DNA of 64,000 nt from Brevibacterium picturae (GTDB lineage Bacteria; Actinomycetota; Actinomycetes; Actinomycetales; Brevibacteriaceae), in NCBI RefSeq assembly GCF_030453725.1, contig NZ_JAKDJU010000001.1, forward strand, positions 1-64,000, given 5' to 3'. The first letter of the stretch is position 1. Every line of letters starts with the position of its first letter. Made by a program: the position numbers and the translations under genes. Of this stretch, positions 25,939 through 34,991 are shown in pieces. The notes under the pieces are model-generated. The model was not told where the DNA came from. It was given only the letters and a program-made list of their open reading frames with translations, and did no database searches.

Positions 25939-27495
25939 ATGCGCCGATCGATTCTCTTCGCGGTTGGGGCGCGTGCGATCCGTTCGCTGACCGCTGCCCG
26001 CTCCCACAGAGGACGCTTCCCAACCCTCGACCAGAACAGCTCGTTCCTCGGTCCCGAGCCACGCGGAAAGGACGCGAGGAAGTGGCACATCCGCGACAAA
26101 CGCAAGCTGTCGAACCGACTGCGGGAGTTCTTCATCTACTCTCCCGCGCTGGGTCGCACCGTCGGTGTGCGCGTGCTGCTGCCCGGAATTCCACAGGAGG
26201 TCAGCCCTGTCATCCACCTCTATCACGGTGGCGGCGACGACTTCCGATCGTGGACGGACTTCGGTGCGGCCGAGGAGCTCACGCTCGACTCGCCCTACCT
26301 GGTCGTCATGCCCGATGCGGGAGCAGGAACCTACTCCCGGGTGGCGGTCGGCAGCGCGGTCCATGACTGGCCGAGCTTCCACACCAAGGAGATCCCAGAA
26401 TTCCTGCGCAAGAACTACTCAGTGGACTTCGCGCCCGAGAACCAACTCCTGGCGGGACTGTCCATGGGCGGATACGGGGCGATGAAGTATGCCGCCTGGC
26501 ACCCGGACCGCTACAGTTGGGCGGCGGCGTTCTCCTCCCCACTCGATCCCTTGTCTGCGATACCGGCCTTCGACATCATCGCCATGCGGGAGGGCGCGAA
26601 GTCGATGACCCTGTTCGGTGATCCCGTCGCCGACCGCAGCGAATGGATCGCCAACTCCCCCTACGGCCTGGCGGAGAACCTGCAGGGCCTGCACCTGTGG
26701 CTCAGCGCCGGCTCCGGCAGCCTCGAAGAGTCAAAGGACCGCGACCTCCTCGAATCAATGGTCAACCAGCAGGGTGAACGATTCTCCGCGCGGCTGAATG
26801 CGCTGGGCATCCGACACTCGTGGTTCCCTCGCACCACGGGCCTGCACAACTGGACCAGCTGGGAACGGGAGCTGGGCGCCTGGCTGAAGACTCTGCGTCG
26901 CCAACGCGATTACGCCAGCTCCGACAACCGCAGCGCCGAGCGCCGAGGCGGCAGTCTCGAAGATCGCAAAGGGAGCAGTTCCGACGGCCGCCGAGGTGGT
27001 CCCCGCGTCGCCGACGGTGGTGAGTTCTCGTATCTGACAGGTCATGCCCTCTTCGACATTCACGGGTGGCGAGTCGAGATCTCGCGACGGCGTGCCCAGA
27101 TCGTGTGTTTCGGCTCCGTCAGCACGGCAGGCTTCTCCCTGACCGGCACCGGAAGCTTCCGGGTCCGCACACCTGGCCTGTACGAACCCCGCCGCCGATA
27201 CGACATCTCCGTCGTCGGCCCCACCGGCACGAACGACTATCCGCAGCGAGCCGACAAGAAGGGGCGTCTGACATTCACCGGTCGACTGGCTGCGGCCATG
27301 CACGATCCGATCATCCCCGGCAAGCGCACCCAGCACTTTACGACGGTGGGTCAGTCCGAAGTCACGACGGTTCACATCGCGTCGGCGCCGGATGACTCGG
27401 CCCCGCACGTTCACGATGCTCAAATCCCCGAGGCACAGTCTGCGCAGGCGCAGGCTCGCCATACGCAGGGCGGAGCGACTGACAAGGCATTCTGA
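25939..27495 (+). CDS. Putative esterase (PF00756-like) with C-terminal extension
   Basis: The 518-aa alpha/beta-hydrolase has the nucleophile elbow GLSMGGYGA with Ser175, an oxyanion region HGGGDD, and a late HNWTSW that likely provides the catalytic His. The catalytic domain spans about residues 60-320 and resembles esterase D/antigen 85-type enzymes. After a low-complexity Arg/Ser/Gly linker (325-355) comes a beta-rich domain of unknown role. A TACGGT -10 (25927-25932) ends six bases before ATG, so it is probably leaderless. No clear signal peptide is seen. The frame stays open past the TGA for 48 more codons (see findings). Confidence 0.8.
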   Translation: MRRSILFAVGARAIRSLTAARSHRGRFPTLDQNSSFLGPEPRGKDARKWHIRDKRKLSNRLREFFIYSPALGRTVGVRVLLPGIPQEVSPVIHLYHGGGDDFRSWTDFGAAEELTLDSPYLVVMPDAGAGTYSRVAVGSAVHDWPSFHTKEIPEFLRKNYSVDFAPENQLLAGLSMGGYGAMKYAAWHPDRYSWAAAFSSPLDPLSAIPAFDIIAMREGAKSMTLFGDPVADRSEWIANSPYGLAENLQGLHLWLSAGSGSLEESKDRDLLESMVNQQGERFSARLNALGIRHSWFPRTTGLHNWTSWERELGAWLKTLRRQRDYASSDNRSAERRGGSLEDRKGSSSDGRRGGPRVADGGEFSYLTGHALFDIHGWRVEISRRRAQIVCFGSVSTAGFSLTGTGSFRVRTPGLYEPRRRYDISVVGPTGTNDYPQRADKKGRLTFTGRLAAAMHDPIIPGKRTQHFTTVGQSEVTTVHIASAPDDSAPHVHDAQIPEAQSAQAQARHTQGGATDKAF

Positions 27496-27502
27496 ACCGC
27501 CG

Positions 27503-27522
27503 ATGTGCCCGATTCGGCACAT
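27503..27522 (+). other. Hairpin just after the esterase stop codon
   Basis: ATGTGCC (27503-27509) pairs perfectly with GGCACAT (27516-27522) around a six-base loop. It starts seven bases after the TGA. It lacks a T run, so it is a poor intrinsic terminator. Confidence 0.6.
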
Positions 27523-27551
27523 GATCACACCGAAACTCGACCTGACACTGT

Positions 27552-27601
27552 TTATGGTGATACCGATAAGGCTTATGGTGGGACCGACACAGATTATGGT
27601 G
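27552..27601 (+). repeat. 21-base periodic repeat after the esterase gene
   Basis: TTATGGTG occurs at 27552-27559, 27573-27580 and 27594-27601, at exact 21-base intervals. In the frame of the esterase gene the three units read as seven-residue repeats beginning YG: YGDTDKA, YGGTDTD and YGDDGRN. Confidence 0.85.
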
Positions 27602-27665
27602 ATGACGGTCGCAATGCCGTGACCATCCCTCCTACCGATTGAACGCTGTCCTCGAGAGGTCACCC

Positions 27666-28376
27666 ATGAAACGCGTACTCCCAGCCATCGCTCTCATCGC
27701 CGGACTCAGCCTGACAGGCTGTACGGGAAATGATCCTCAGGACGACAAGGCAGAGAACGGTTCCACCGCCCAACCCGCCTCGGAAGAGACACCCGCGGCC
27801 ACTCAGCTCGACAAGGATCAGCTCACAGAGATCATCGAATCCACCGATGTCGACGGACAGTCGTACACAACCTTCGACATGTCCGCGGCTTCGGGCAGCG
27901 ACGCGGTCAAGGTACTCGAAACCTCCGAGTTCGAACCCGCAAAATGCAAGAACCTCTCGATGGCGGCCCTCAACGTCGCCCAGCAGAGCAAGGGAAACAC
28001 CGTCGGCGGAATCTCGTCCGACGACACATTGAGCGTGGCGCTCATGAGCTTCTCCGACGATGATGCCGCGGGTTCACAGCTGAAGAACTCCACCAAGATC
28101 ACCGAGGAGTGCAAGGACGTCACGGTCGAATCTCAGGGCGTCGAGATGAAGATGTCCTACGAAACCTTCGATGCCGCAGTCCCCAGTGCCGACGAAACAG
28201 TCGGCGTCCGCGCCAAGATCAGCGCCGGTGGTCAGACGGTCCTCAACGCGGACACAGTCACCGGCCGAGTCGGTAACAACATCGTCACCGCCGCCAATGT
28301 CGCCGACACCGATGATGAGAAGTCAGTGCCCGACACCGCCGAGGCATTCGTCGACGCCGTCAAGAACGTGGGCTGA
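27666..28376 (+). CDS. Lipoprotein of unknown function
   Basis: The 236-aa product starts MKRVLPAIALIAGLSLTGC, a classic lipoprotein signal with the lipobox LTGC and Cys19. ATG 27666 is preferred over an in-frame start at 27639 because GAGAGG precedes it. The mature protein opens with an Asp/Glu/Ser-rich linker, followed by a domain with two Cys residues (EPAKCKNLS and ITEECKDVT) that could form a disulfide outside the membrane. The overall shape recalls PknH-like sensor or DUF5642-type domains, but I cannot assign a family. It ends six bases from the convergent menC gene. Confidence 0.8.
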   Translation: MKRVLPAIALIAGLSLTGCTGNDPQDDKAENGSTAQPASEETPAATQLDKDQLTEIIESTDVDGQSYTTFDMSAASGSDAVKVLETSEFEPAKCKNLSMAALNVAQQSKGNTVGGISSDDTLSVALMSFSDDDAAGSQLKNSTKITEECKDVTVESQGVEMKMSYETFDAAVPSADETVGVRAKISAGGQTVLNADTVTGRVGNNIVTAANVADTDDEKSVPDTAEAFVDAVKNVG

Positions 28377-28382
28377 GCAACC

Positions 28383-29483
28383 TCACGGCAATGAGCTGAG
28401 CAGCGTCGGCCGCAGTGCTCTCCAGCACTCCTGCAGCCGTGTTGACCACCAGTCGAATCGCCCCCGATCCACTGCCAGCCCCTTCAGGCGCCGTGGGTCC
28501 GGGACGATTCGCGTGACCGGGATCTGTCCGTCGACGGGGCTGAGGCCGAGATCCGTGCTCACCACATCCTCGGCGAAGAGTCGCGCCGTGCCCAGACCGC
28601 ACGCCGGCTTCTCGCCGAGGATCTCCCGACTTCGCTGTGTGCTCGGCAGCGTGGCAGCCAACTGAGCACCGGCGCCCAGCCCAACCGAGGACTCCAGCGC
28701 CGACGACACCACAGCCGGCAGACCGCAGGCTTCGAGCACCGACCGTGCGGCAGCGACCCCGCCCAGCGGCTGGACTTTGACGATGACGACCTCGGCGGCG
28801 CCCAATTCCGCCACACGGAGGGGGTCCTCGGCCTTTCGGATCGATTCGTCTGCGGCCAGGACCACCGGCAGTCCCTGAGCCGAGAGGTGCTCGCGCAGCC
28901 GCGCCATATCCTCGACGGCTGCGACGGGCTGTTCGAGGTACTGCAGGTCGAAGGACGCGAATTCGGTGCAGGCGGTCAGCGCGTCGGGCAGCGCATACCC
29001 GGCATTCGCATCAAGTCGCAGCGTCGTCGTGGGAAACAACCGCCGGAATTCTCGCAGCCGCTCCAGATCCTCGGGCAGGGAAGCGATTCCGTGTTCGGCG
29101 ACCTTCGCCTTGACCGTACCAACGGGACCGTAGCGGGCAAGGAGCGAACCGACCTCAGATGTCGCACACGCAGGCAGAGTCGCATTGACCGCGACAGACT
29201 GAACGACAGGCTGGCCGACAGACTGGCCGACGGTCGCAGATCCAGCCTCGGCTGCCCCCGGCAGCAGCCCTGCGAACTCGAGCGCGGCCCGCAGCCACCG
29301 GGAGGATTCGACCGAGCCGTATTCGGTGAATGGGGAGAATTCAGCCCATCCGTCGGGACCTTCGAAGAGCATGACCTCGCGTTCGGTGATTGACCGGAAC
29401 CGGGTGACCATGGGGAGAGCGAGAACGTGGAAATTCGGCACGAGTTCGGTGATCGACTCGGGAATCTGCTGCGTATCAGCCAT
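28383..29483 (-). CDS. menC: o-Succinylbenzoate synthase
   Basis: The 366-aa enolase-superfamily enzyme dehydrates SHCHC to o-succinylbenzoate. The catalytic Lys pair is in KAK (125-127). Metal-ligand motifs follow: LDANAGY, YLEQP and ADES, then VIVKVQPLGG with the second catalytic Lys. A 12-base in-frame repeat (29205-29228) encodes a small VGQ-rich insert, probably a loop. A TATGGT -10 (29490-29495) ends six bases before ATG. It is divergent from menB. Confidence 0.92.
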   Translation of the reverse strand: MADTQQIPESITELVPNFHVLALPMVTRFRSITEREVMLFEGPDGWAEFSPFTEYGSVESSRWLRAALEFAGLLPGAAEAGSATVGQSVGQPVVQSVAVNATLPACATSEVGSLLARYGPVGTVKAKVAEHGIASLPEDLERLREFRRLFPTTTLRLDANAGYALPDALTACTEFASFDLQYLEQPVAAVEDMARLREHLSAQGLPVVLAADESIRKAEDPLRVAELGAAEVVIVKVQPLGGVAAARSVLEACGLPAVVSSALESSVGLGAGAQLAATLPSTQRSREILGEKPACGLGTARLFAEDVVSTDLGLSPVDGQIPVTRIVPDPRRLKGLAVDRGRFDWWSTRLQECWRALRPTLLSSLP

Positions 29484-29489
29484 GGGCCA

Positions 29490-29520
29490 ACCATAGCGGT
29501 CGGGCGACAGGCGATAGGCT
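29490..29520. promoter_or_regulatory. Divergent leaderless promoters of menC and menB
   Basis: The minus-strand -10 TATGGT (29490-29495) serves menC with a six-base gap to its ATG. The plus-strand -10 TAGGCT (29515-29520) serves menB with a seven-base gap. Only 44 bases separate the two start codons, so neither gene has room for a leader. Confidence 0.6.
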
Positions 29521-29527
29521 GGGGGCC

Positions 29528-30445
29528 ATGACGGTTTCTGAAATCTTTGACCCCTCCCAGTGGCGCGAAGTCTCCGGATTCGACTTCACCGACATCACCT
29601 ACCACCGCGCGGTCAAACCCGACGGCACCGACCTGGGCTGCGTACGCATCGCCTTCGACCGTCCCGATATCCGCAACGCCTTCCGCCCCCACACCGTCGA
29701 CGAACTCTATCGAGCCCTCGACCACGCCCGCCAGACCTCGGACGTCGGCGCGGTCCTGCTCACAGGCAACGGCCCCAGCTCACGCGACGGCGGCTGGGCC
29801 TTCTGCTCCGGCGGTGACCAGCGCATCCGTGGCCGCTCCGGCTACCAGTACGCAACCGGTGAGACCCGCGAATCTGTGGACCCGGCCCGTGCCGGTCGTC
29901 TCCACATCCTCGAGGTCCAACGACTCATCCGCACCATGCCGAAGGTCGTCATCGCCGTCGTCCCCGGCTGGGCGGCCGGGGGCGGACACAGCCTCCACGT
30001 CGTCTGCGACATCACCATCGCCTCACGCCAGCATGCGAAGTTCAAACAGACCGATGCCGACGTCGGCTCATACGACGCCGGCTACGGCTCTGCTTACCTC
30101 GCGAAGATGGTCGGCCAGAAGAAGGCCCGAGAGATCTTCTTCCTCGGCCGCACCTACTCGGCCCAGGACATGGCCGACATGGGTGCTGTCAACGAGGTCG
30201 TGAACCATGAGGACCTCGAGACCGCGGCGATGACCATGGCCACGGAGATCCTCGGCAAGTCCCCCAACGCCCAGCGGATGTTGAAGTTCGCCTTCAACCT
30301 CGTCGACGACGGCCTCATGGGCCAGCAGGTCTTCGCAGGTGAGGCTACTCGTCTGGGTTATATGACCGACGAGGCCGTCGAGGGCCGCGACTCCTTCCTG
30401 GAAAAACGCGACCCCGACTGGTCCCCCTATCCCTGGTACTACTGA
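29528..30445 (+). CDS. menB: 1,4-Dihydroxy-2-naphthoyl-CoA synthase
   Basis: The 305-aa crotonase-fold enzyme closes the ring of OSB-CoA. Family motifs are RIAFDRPDIRNAFRPHTVDE, the oxyanion loop SRDGGWAFCSGGDQRIRG, VVPGWAAGGGHSLHVVCD, QTDADVGSYDAGYGSAYLAK and the C-terminal DPDWSPYPWYY. It is the longer actinobacterial form. It is followed by menE after 13 bases. Confidence 0.96.
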   Translation: MTVSEIFDPSQWREVSGFDFTDITYHRAVKPDGTDLGCVRIAFDRPDIRNAFRPHTVDELYRALDHARQTSDVGAVLLTGNGPSSRDGGWAFCSGGDQRIRGRSGYQYATGETRESVDPARAGRLHILEVQRLIRTMPKVVIAVVPGWAAGGGHSLHVVCDITIASRQHAKFKQTDADVGSYDAGYGSAYLAKMVGQKKAREIFFLGRTYSAQDMADMGAVNEVVNHEDLETAAMTMATEILGKSPNAQRMLKFAFNLVDDGLMGQQVFAGEATRLGYMTDEAVEGRDSFLEKRDPDWSPYPWYY

Positions 30446-30458
30446 GCACTTCCACTCC

Positions 30459-31697
30459 ATGACCACACAGCCCGTTGAGGATCTTCCCAGTGCAATCGAT
30501 CGTGCCCTGGAGGGCCGGTCGATCCTCGTCCTGCCCCGCAATCGTGATGAATCCATCACCGAGGTGGCTCCGAGTCAGTGGACCGGTGCCGGCCGTGCAC
30601 CGGCGCTGGTCCTGTTCACATCGGGTTCGACCGGGGCGGCCAAGGCCGTCGCCCTGTCCGCCGAGGCTCTGACCACCTCGGCGCGGGCAACCGAACGATT
30701 CCTCGCCGGCCCCGGCGATTGGCATCTGAGCCTGCCCATCAACCATATTGCGGGGTTCCAAGTGGAGCTGCGCGCCCGGCTCGCGGGCCGGGAGCCGGTC
30801 CGGGCCGCCTCGGCGACATTCACCGCTGAGGCCTTCGCGGACGAAGTCGCCGAACTTCTCGCACGATCCGGTGACCGGCCCAGCTACACCTCGCTGGTGC
30901 CCACCCAGCTGCACCGGATCCTCGCCGACGAACGGGCCAGCGAAGCAGCGGCGAAGTTCGACGCGATCCTCCTCGGCGGATCCGCGATCTCGCCGGCACT
31001 GCTCGAGCGCGCCGATGCACGCGGACTCCACATCGTGCGCACCTATGGGATGAGTGAAACCGCAGGTGGATGCGTGTACAACGGAGTGCCCTTCGATGGC
31101 GTCGAGATCACGATCACGAACTCCTCGACGATCCACCTGCGCGGTCGGGTCGTGGCCGATTCCTATGTCGAGATCACCCCTGAGGGGCACATCTCTCCCG
31201 TCGACGACCAGGCGCTGACCACCGACGATGACGGGGCGAGGTCCATGCGCACAAGCGATCTGGGTCGGCTCGACGATGGGGTGCTCACGGTGCTCGGCCG
31301 GGCCGACGACATCATCGTCTCCGGAGGCACGAACGTCTCACCTCATGCGCTCGAAACCGGGCTGCTGCCCACCTGGCAGCACCATGGGATCGCCGAGGTG
31401 CTCGTGACCTGGGTGCCCGATGAGGAGTGGGGCAAGCTGCTCGTGGCTCTCGTGAGGATCGAGGGCCGGGTTCCACCTGCTGCGGCGAAGGTTGAGGATT
31501 CGCCGCGTGAGTTCGCGCGCTATCTGGGCGGACTCGACCACCACATGCAAGGACAACTTCTGCCGCGGCTGGCCTTTCCTGTCACGGAGATCCCCCACCG
31601 TTCAATCGGCAAACCCGACAGACAGGCTGCGGCCAGGCTCGCGGACGAGTTGGCTGGGCTAGCTGAACCGGCTGAAGCTGCTGAGACGGAGGAATGA
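30459..31697 (+). CDS. menE: o-Succinylbenzoate-CoA ligase
   Basis: The 412-aa acyl-CoA synthetase adenylates o-succinylbenzoate and ligates CoA. The phosphate-binding loop is LFTSGSTGAAKAV, then LPINHIAGF, TYGMSETAGGCVYNG, GRADDIIVSGGTNVSPHALE and the C-terminal catalytic Lys in RSIGKPDRQA. It is shorter than typical MenE (about 450-490 aa) because its N-terminus is reduced. The C-terminus is Ala/Glu-rich. It probably forms an operon with menB. Confidence 0.93.
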   Translation: MTTQPVEDLPSAIDRALEGRSILVLPRNRDESITEVAPSQWTGAGRAPALVLFTSGSTGAAKAVALSAEALTTSARATERFLAGPGDWHLSLPINHIAGFQVELRARLAGREPVRAASATFTAEAFADEVAELLARSGDRPSYTSLVPTQLHRILADERASEAAAKFDAILLGGSAISPALLERADARGLHIVRTYGMSETAGGCVYNGVPFDGVEITITNSSTIHLRGRVVADSYVEITPEGHISPVDDQALTTDDDGARSMRTSDLGRLDDGVLTVLGRADDIIVSGGTNVSPHALETGLLPTWQHHGIAEVLVTWVPDEEWGKLLVALVRIEGRVPPAAAKVEDSPREFARYLGGLDHHMQGQLLPRLAFPVTEIPHRSIGKPDRQAAARLADELAGLAEPAEAAETEE

Positions 31698-31783
31698 TCG
31701 GCTTCGGAGCGCGAATACCCTAATAAGTGAACTATCGGTAATATGAAACGGTTCGAATTCTCGTGAGGAAGGTATCCCGCCCA

Positions 31784-32716
31784 ATGGCAACTGCCGCGCA
31801 GTGGATCTCCGGCGCCCGATTACGAACATTGCCGCTGGCTGTTGCACCCGTCCTCATCGGCACTGGTGCCGCAATCGGCTCCGTCGGCGGCTTCACCTCA
31901 TTCATCATCGGCGACTACACGCGCAACGGCCACGACCATTCGCTTCCGCAGATCTTCCTGCGGGCGGTGCTGGCCCTCATGGTCTCACTCTGCCTGCAGA
32001 TCGGGTCGAACTACGCCAATGACTACTCTGACGGCGTCCGCGGCACCGACGACGTGCGCGTCGGTCCGGTCCGTCTCACGGCCACGGGCCTGGCCGAGCC
32101 GAGCACGGTCAAACGTGCGGCTTTCCTCTTCTTCGGTCTCGCCGGGGTCGTCGGAATCGTCCTCGTCCTCATCTCTCAGGCGTGGTGGTTCCTCATCGTC
32201 GGCGCCGCTGCAGTAGCGGCCGCCTGGTTCTACACAGGCGGCAAGAAGCCCTACGGATACATGGGTCTGGGCGAAGTCTTCGTCTTCGTCTTCTTCGGTC
32301 TCGTGGCCACCCTGGGAACGATGTGGATGCTGGTCGGCGGACTCAGCCTCGCCGGCTGGGCCGGTGCCGTTGCCATCGGTTCCCTCGCCTCGGCGGTGCT
32401 CATGGTCAACAACCTTCGCGACATCCCGACCGACATCGCGGCGGACAAGATCACTCTGGCCGTTCGCCTCGGCGACAATCGGTCACGGATCGCGTATGCG
32501 AGCCTCGTGCTGGTGCCCTTCGCGCTGCTGGCTCTGGCGATCCTCGATGGGCATCCGGCCGTGGCACTGGCCATCCTCGCGTTGGTGCCCGCGCTCAATC
32601 CGTTGAAGACGGTGCTGCGGGGAACCACCGGCCCCGGGCTCATTCCGCCGATCAAGTCAACAGGGTTGACCGCGCTGGCCTTCGCCGCTCTGCTGGGACT
32701 GGGACTGGCCCTCTAG
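31784..32716 (+). CDS. menA: 1,4-Dihydroxy-2-naphthoate polyprenyltransferase
   Basis: The 310-aa UbiA-family membrane enzyme attaches the prenyl chain to DHNA. It opens WISGARLRTLPLAVAPVLIG. The first Asp-rich motif is in NYANDYSDGVRGTDD, the second in NNLRDIPTDIAADKITLAVRLG. Eight or nine membrane helices are expected. ATG 31784 is preferred because GAGGAAGG lies 11 bases upstream; a GTG at 31763 is also in frame. It is co-directional with menB-menE, with its own promoter-like AT-rich region at about 31710-31745. Confidence 0.95.
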   Translation: MATAAQWISGARLRTLPLAVAPVLIGTGAAIGSVGGFTSFIIGDYTRNGHDHSLPQIFLRAVLALMVSLCLQIGSNYANDYSDGVRGTDDVRVGPVRLTATGLAEPSTVKRAAFLFFGLAGVVGIVLVLISQAWWFLIVGAAAVAAAWFYTGGKKPYGYMGLGEVFVFVFFGLVATLGTMWMLVGGLSLAGWAGAVAIGSLASAVLMVNNLRDIPTDIAADKITLAVRLGDNRSRIAYASLVLVPFALLALAILDGHPAVALAILALVPALNPLKTVLRGTTGPGLIPPIKSTGLTALAFAALLGLGLAL

Positions 32717-32740
32717 TCCGACCCGAGCCCGTAGCCTGGA

Positions 32741-33007
32741 TCAGTTCTCGTCGTCGACGATTCGGTCTTCCGCGTCCTCGTCTTCGCCCTTCCGTTTGGG
32801 GGTCGTGGCCCGTTTGGCCACGCGGGTCTCGATATCGTCTGCCACCTTGGCGCGCATGCCGCCCAGGAAGAGGTAGCTGAGGATTGCTCCGATGATGATC
32901 GCAGCCATGGCCATGACGAGATTGAATCCGAGGAATGGCTGCAGAATCAGCCCCACGGCGACGATGATGCCAAGACGGGCCAATGTGTAGATCCAGAAGT
33001 TGCGCAT
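32741..33007 (-). CDS. DUF4229 membrane protein
   Basis: The 88-aa protein has two membrane helices (IYTLARLGIIVAVGLILQPF and the following AMAAIIIGAILSYLFL) and a charged Lys/Asp/Glu-rich cytoplasmic tail. DUF4229 proteins commonly sit next to menA in actinobacteria; a link to quinone synthesis is a guess from that context. A TAAAAT -10 (33015-33020) ends seven bases before ATG. Confidence 0.8.
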   Translation of the reverse strand: MRNFWIYTLARLGIIVAVGLILQPFLGFNLVMAMAAIIIGAILSYLFLGGMRAKVADDIETRVAKRATTPKRKGEDEDAEDRIVDDEN

Positions 33008-33091
33008 TGCACCTATTTTAGTCCGTCCGAATCAGTGATTCATCACAGCCCGTGTGGGCAGGTGTTCAGGTTAGTGGACTATCCTGGATGC

Positions 33092-33529
33092 ATGGCTCGA
33101 TTTCTCATTGCCGCGATTGTCCTTGCGGCAGCGGTCACACTGTACGGACTCTTCGATTGCCTTCTGCGCGATCGTGGTCTGATTCGAGTCCTGCCCAAAC
33201 CCGTCTGGGCGATCATCATCCTGGTCATTCCCGTGATCGGCTTCGTCCTGTGGTATCTTTTCGGTCGCGGTTCCGAAGACAAGCCCTCAGCAGCACCTCG
33301 CCGTCGCGGCCCCAGCGCCCCCGACGATGACGACGACTACCTGCGGCAGGTTGATCGCGACGTGAAACTCGGCAAGCACGCTCCCGAGGTACAGGAGCCC
33401 GAGGACACGACTCCCGACGCTGATGACAGCGACGACGAAGATTCCTCCGATTCCGACACTCATTCCGCCGACACCGACGAACATGGTTCGAACGGATCCA
33501 CCGGCGACGGCCGCGGCCACTCGAACTGA
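33092..33529 (+). CDS. PLDc_N-domain membrane protein with acidic tail
   Basis: The 145-aa product has two helices near the N-terminus, forming the PLDc_N (PF13396) domain: LYGLFDCLLRDRGLIRVLPK and VWAIIILVIPVIGFVLWYLFG. A long Asp/Ser/Glu-rich disordered tail follows. No phospholipase domain is present. The role is unknown. A TATCCT -10 (33080-33085) ends six bases before ATG 33092, which also decides the start. It is divergent from the DUF4229 gene. Confidence 0.8.
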   Translation: MARFLIAAIVLAAAVTLYGLFDCLLRDRGLIRVLPKPVWAIIILVIPVIGFVLWYLFGRGSEDKPSAAPRRRGPSAPDDDDDYLRQVDRDVKLGKHAPEVQEPEDTTPDADDSDDEDSSDSDTHSADTDEHGSNGSTGDGRGHSN

Positions 33530-33872
33530 GCGACCACTCGAACTCACCCGGGGCTCGAAGCGACACGGAGGCTCACGGGTTCCGGGCAGACAGGGTCTCC
33601 GGGCGGAGGACATCCTGACCGCCTGGTGCCTGGCCTGAAGCCCGTACAGTGCTGAGGACCGATCCGGATGCACCCCTCGGCGGACTCCTTCGCAGACTTC
33701 CCGGACTCCCTGCAGCTCGTGCAGTCCGAGCCTCAGCGTGTGACCGGATCTCCGTGTGTGCCCGGGAAACTGACATGATCAGCTTCGACTCGGCCATCGC
33801 TCATCGGAATCGAGTGTGTGATCAGTCAGGGCCGCAGACGGTGAGCTCGCAGGCGTCAACTGATCGGCTCGG
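33530..33872. other. Intergenic stretch with no supported gene
   Basis: This 343-base gap lies between the convergent PLDc_N gene and ccsB. Short open frames exist on both strands, but none has a start signal or a recognisable product. No strong terminator hairpin was seen. Confidence 0.5.
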
Positions 33873-34877
33873 CTACAGTCCCGAGTACGAGTGCAGGCCG
33901 TTGAAGTACATGTTGACGACGGTGAAGTTGAAGATCACGGTGGCGATGCCGATGAGGTTGAGCACGGCGACCTTCGTCGGTCCCCAGCCGCGTGTGGCTC
34001 GGGCGTGCAGGTATGCGGCGTAGATGACCCAGACGACGAATGTCCAGATCTCCTTCGAGTCCCAGCCCCAGTAGCGGCTCCAGGCCACCTCGGCCCAGAT
34101 GGCGCCGGCGATGAGGGTGAACGTCCAGGTGATGAAGCCGACCGCGGCGATCGTGTAGGAGAACCGTTCCAGGTCGATGCTTGCGGGCATCCGTCGCATG
34201 AATCGCAGCCACTTCGGGTCCTTGTTCTCCTGCGTAGCCTTGAGGATCTGGAACACGGCGAGGATCGCGGAGATGTAGAGCAGCGAGGTCGACAGGATCG
34301 CGATCGGCACGTGAATGGCGATCCAATACGAGTCGAGCGCCGGGATGAGCTTCGCAGCAGGGGTGTAGAAGACCGTGATCGCCAACCCCAGGCACAGGAG
34401 CACTCCGCCTGCCACGATGGTTCCCAGGTAGCGGATGTCCTTCTTCACGTTGACGATGAGGAACACGATGACGGTGATCGCAGTTGCGGTGAGGACGTAC
34501 TCCATCATGTTGCCCCACGGGACACGCATCACGGACAGTGCACGCGTCAGCACAGCAGCCGCATGGAGGATGACTGCAAGAACGAGAAGCGAGGTGCCGA
34601 TCCTCGCCCCGCGCCGAGGCTTGTCCCTGCCCGATCCGGTCGTGGTCTCAACCGAAGCGTCGGTCTGCGGCGGATCGAGAAGTGCTGTGGTGGCCTTCCT
34701 GTTCGTCCGTCGCACAGTGGACGGCTTCGCAGCGCTGGCCGCGCCGGATTCGGCCTGTTTGAGCTCTCGCCCGCCGAACAGGTCGAAAGCATAGAAGATC
34801 ATGGCGACGGCGTAGACGATCATCGCCGAGATGATGAGCTGGTTCGACCACATTGCGAGGTCAGTGTTGACGTCCAT
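33873..34877 (-). CDS. ccsB: Cytochrome c maturation protein CcsB/ResC
   Basis: The 334-aa membrane protein is one half of the System II cytochrome c synthase, with ResB. It has about eight helices and the WWD-like heme-handling motif WGWDSKEIWTF. Conserved His residues lie in ILHAAAV, IHVPIAI and YLHARATRGW. A Lys/Arg-rich cytoplasmic loop lies around residues 45-90. It is the last gene of the 13-gene minus-strand array, 114 bases after resB. GGAGG precedes ATG. Confidence 0.94.
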   Translation of the reverse strand: MDVNTDLAMWSNQLIISAMIVYAVAMIFYAFDLFGGRELKQAESGAASAAKPSTVRRTNRKATTALLDPPQTDASVETTTGSGRDKPRRGARIGTSLLVLAVILHAAAVLTRALSVMRVPWGNMMEYVLTATAITVIVFLIVNVKKDIRYLGTIVAGGVLLCLGLAITVFYTPAAKLIPALDSYWIAIHVPIAILSTSLLYISAILAVFQILKATQENKDPKWLRFMRRMPASIDLERFSYTIAAVGFITWTFTLIAGAIWAEVAWSRYWGWDSKEIWTFVVWVIYAAYLHARATRGWGPTKVAVLNLIGIATVIFNFTVVNMYFNGLHSYSGL

Positions 34878-34991
34878 ACATCCTCCGCACCTTACGGTGC
34901 TCTTCCATTGCGCCGGGCTGTTGCTGTGTTCGGGCCGCCTGTGTCGGGGCCGACCCGCGACAATTCTACTCCGCGTAGTACTTAAAGCTAA

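Noticed and set aside
27493..27495. Selenocysteine at the esterase UGA
   Set aside because: A hairpin follows, but the catalytic residues lie far upstream, the tail has no redox motif, and no selenocysteine machinery is in view. A nonsense change or readthrough is more likely.
33573..33797. A 74-codon minus-strand frame in the gap before ccsB
   Set aside because: There is no start signal and the peptide is Arg/Ser/Ala-rich without similarity to anything I recognise.
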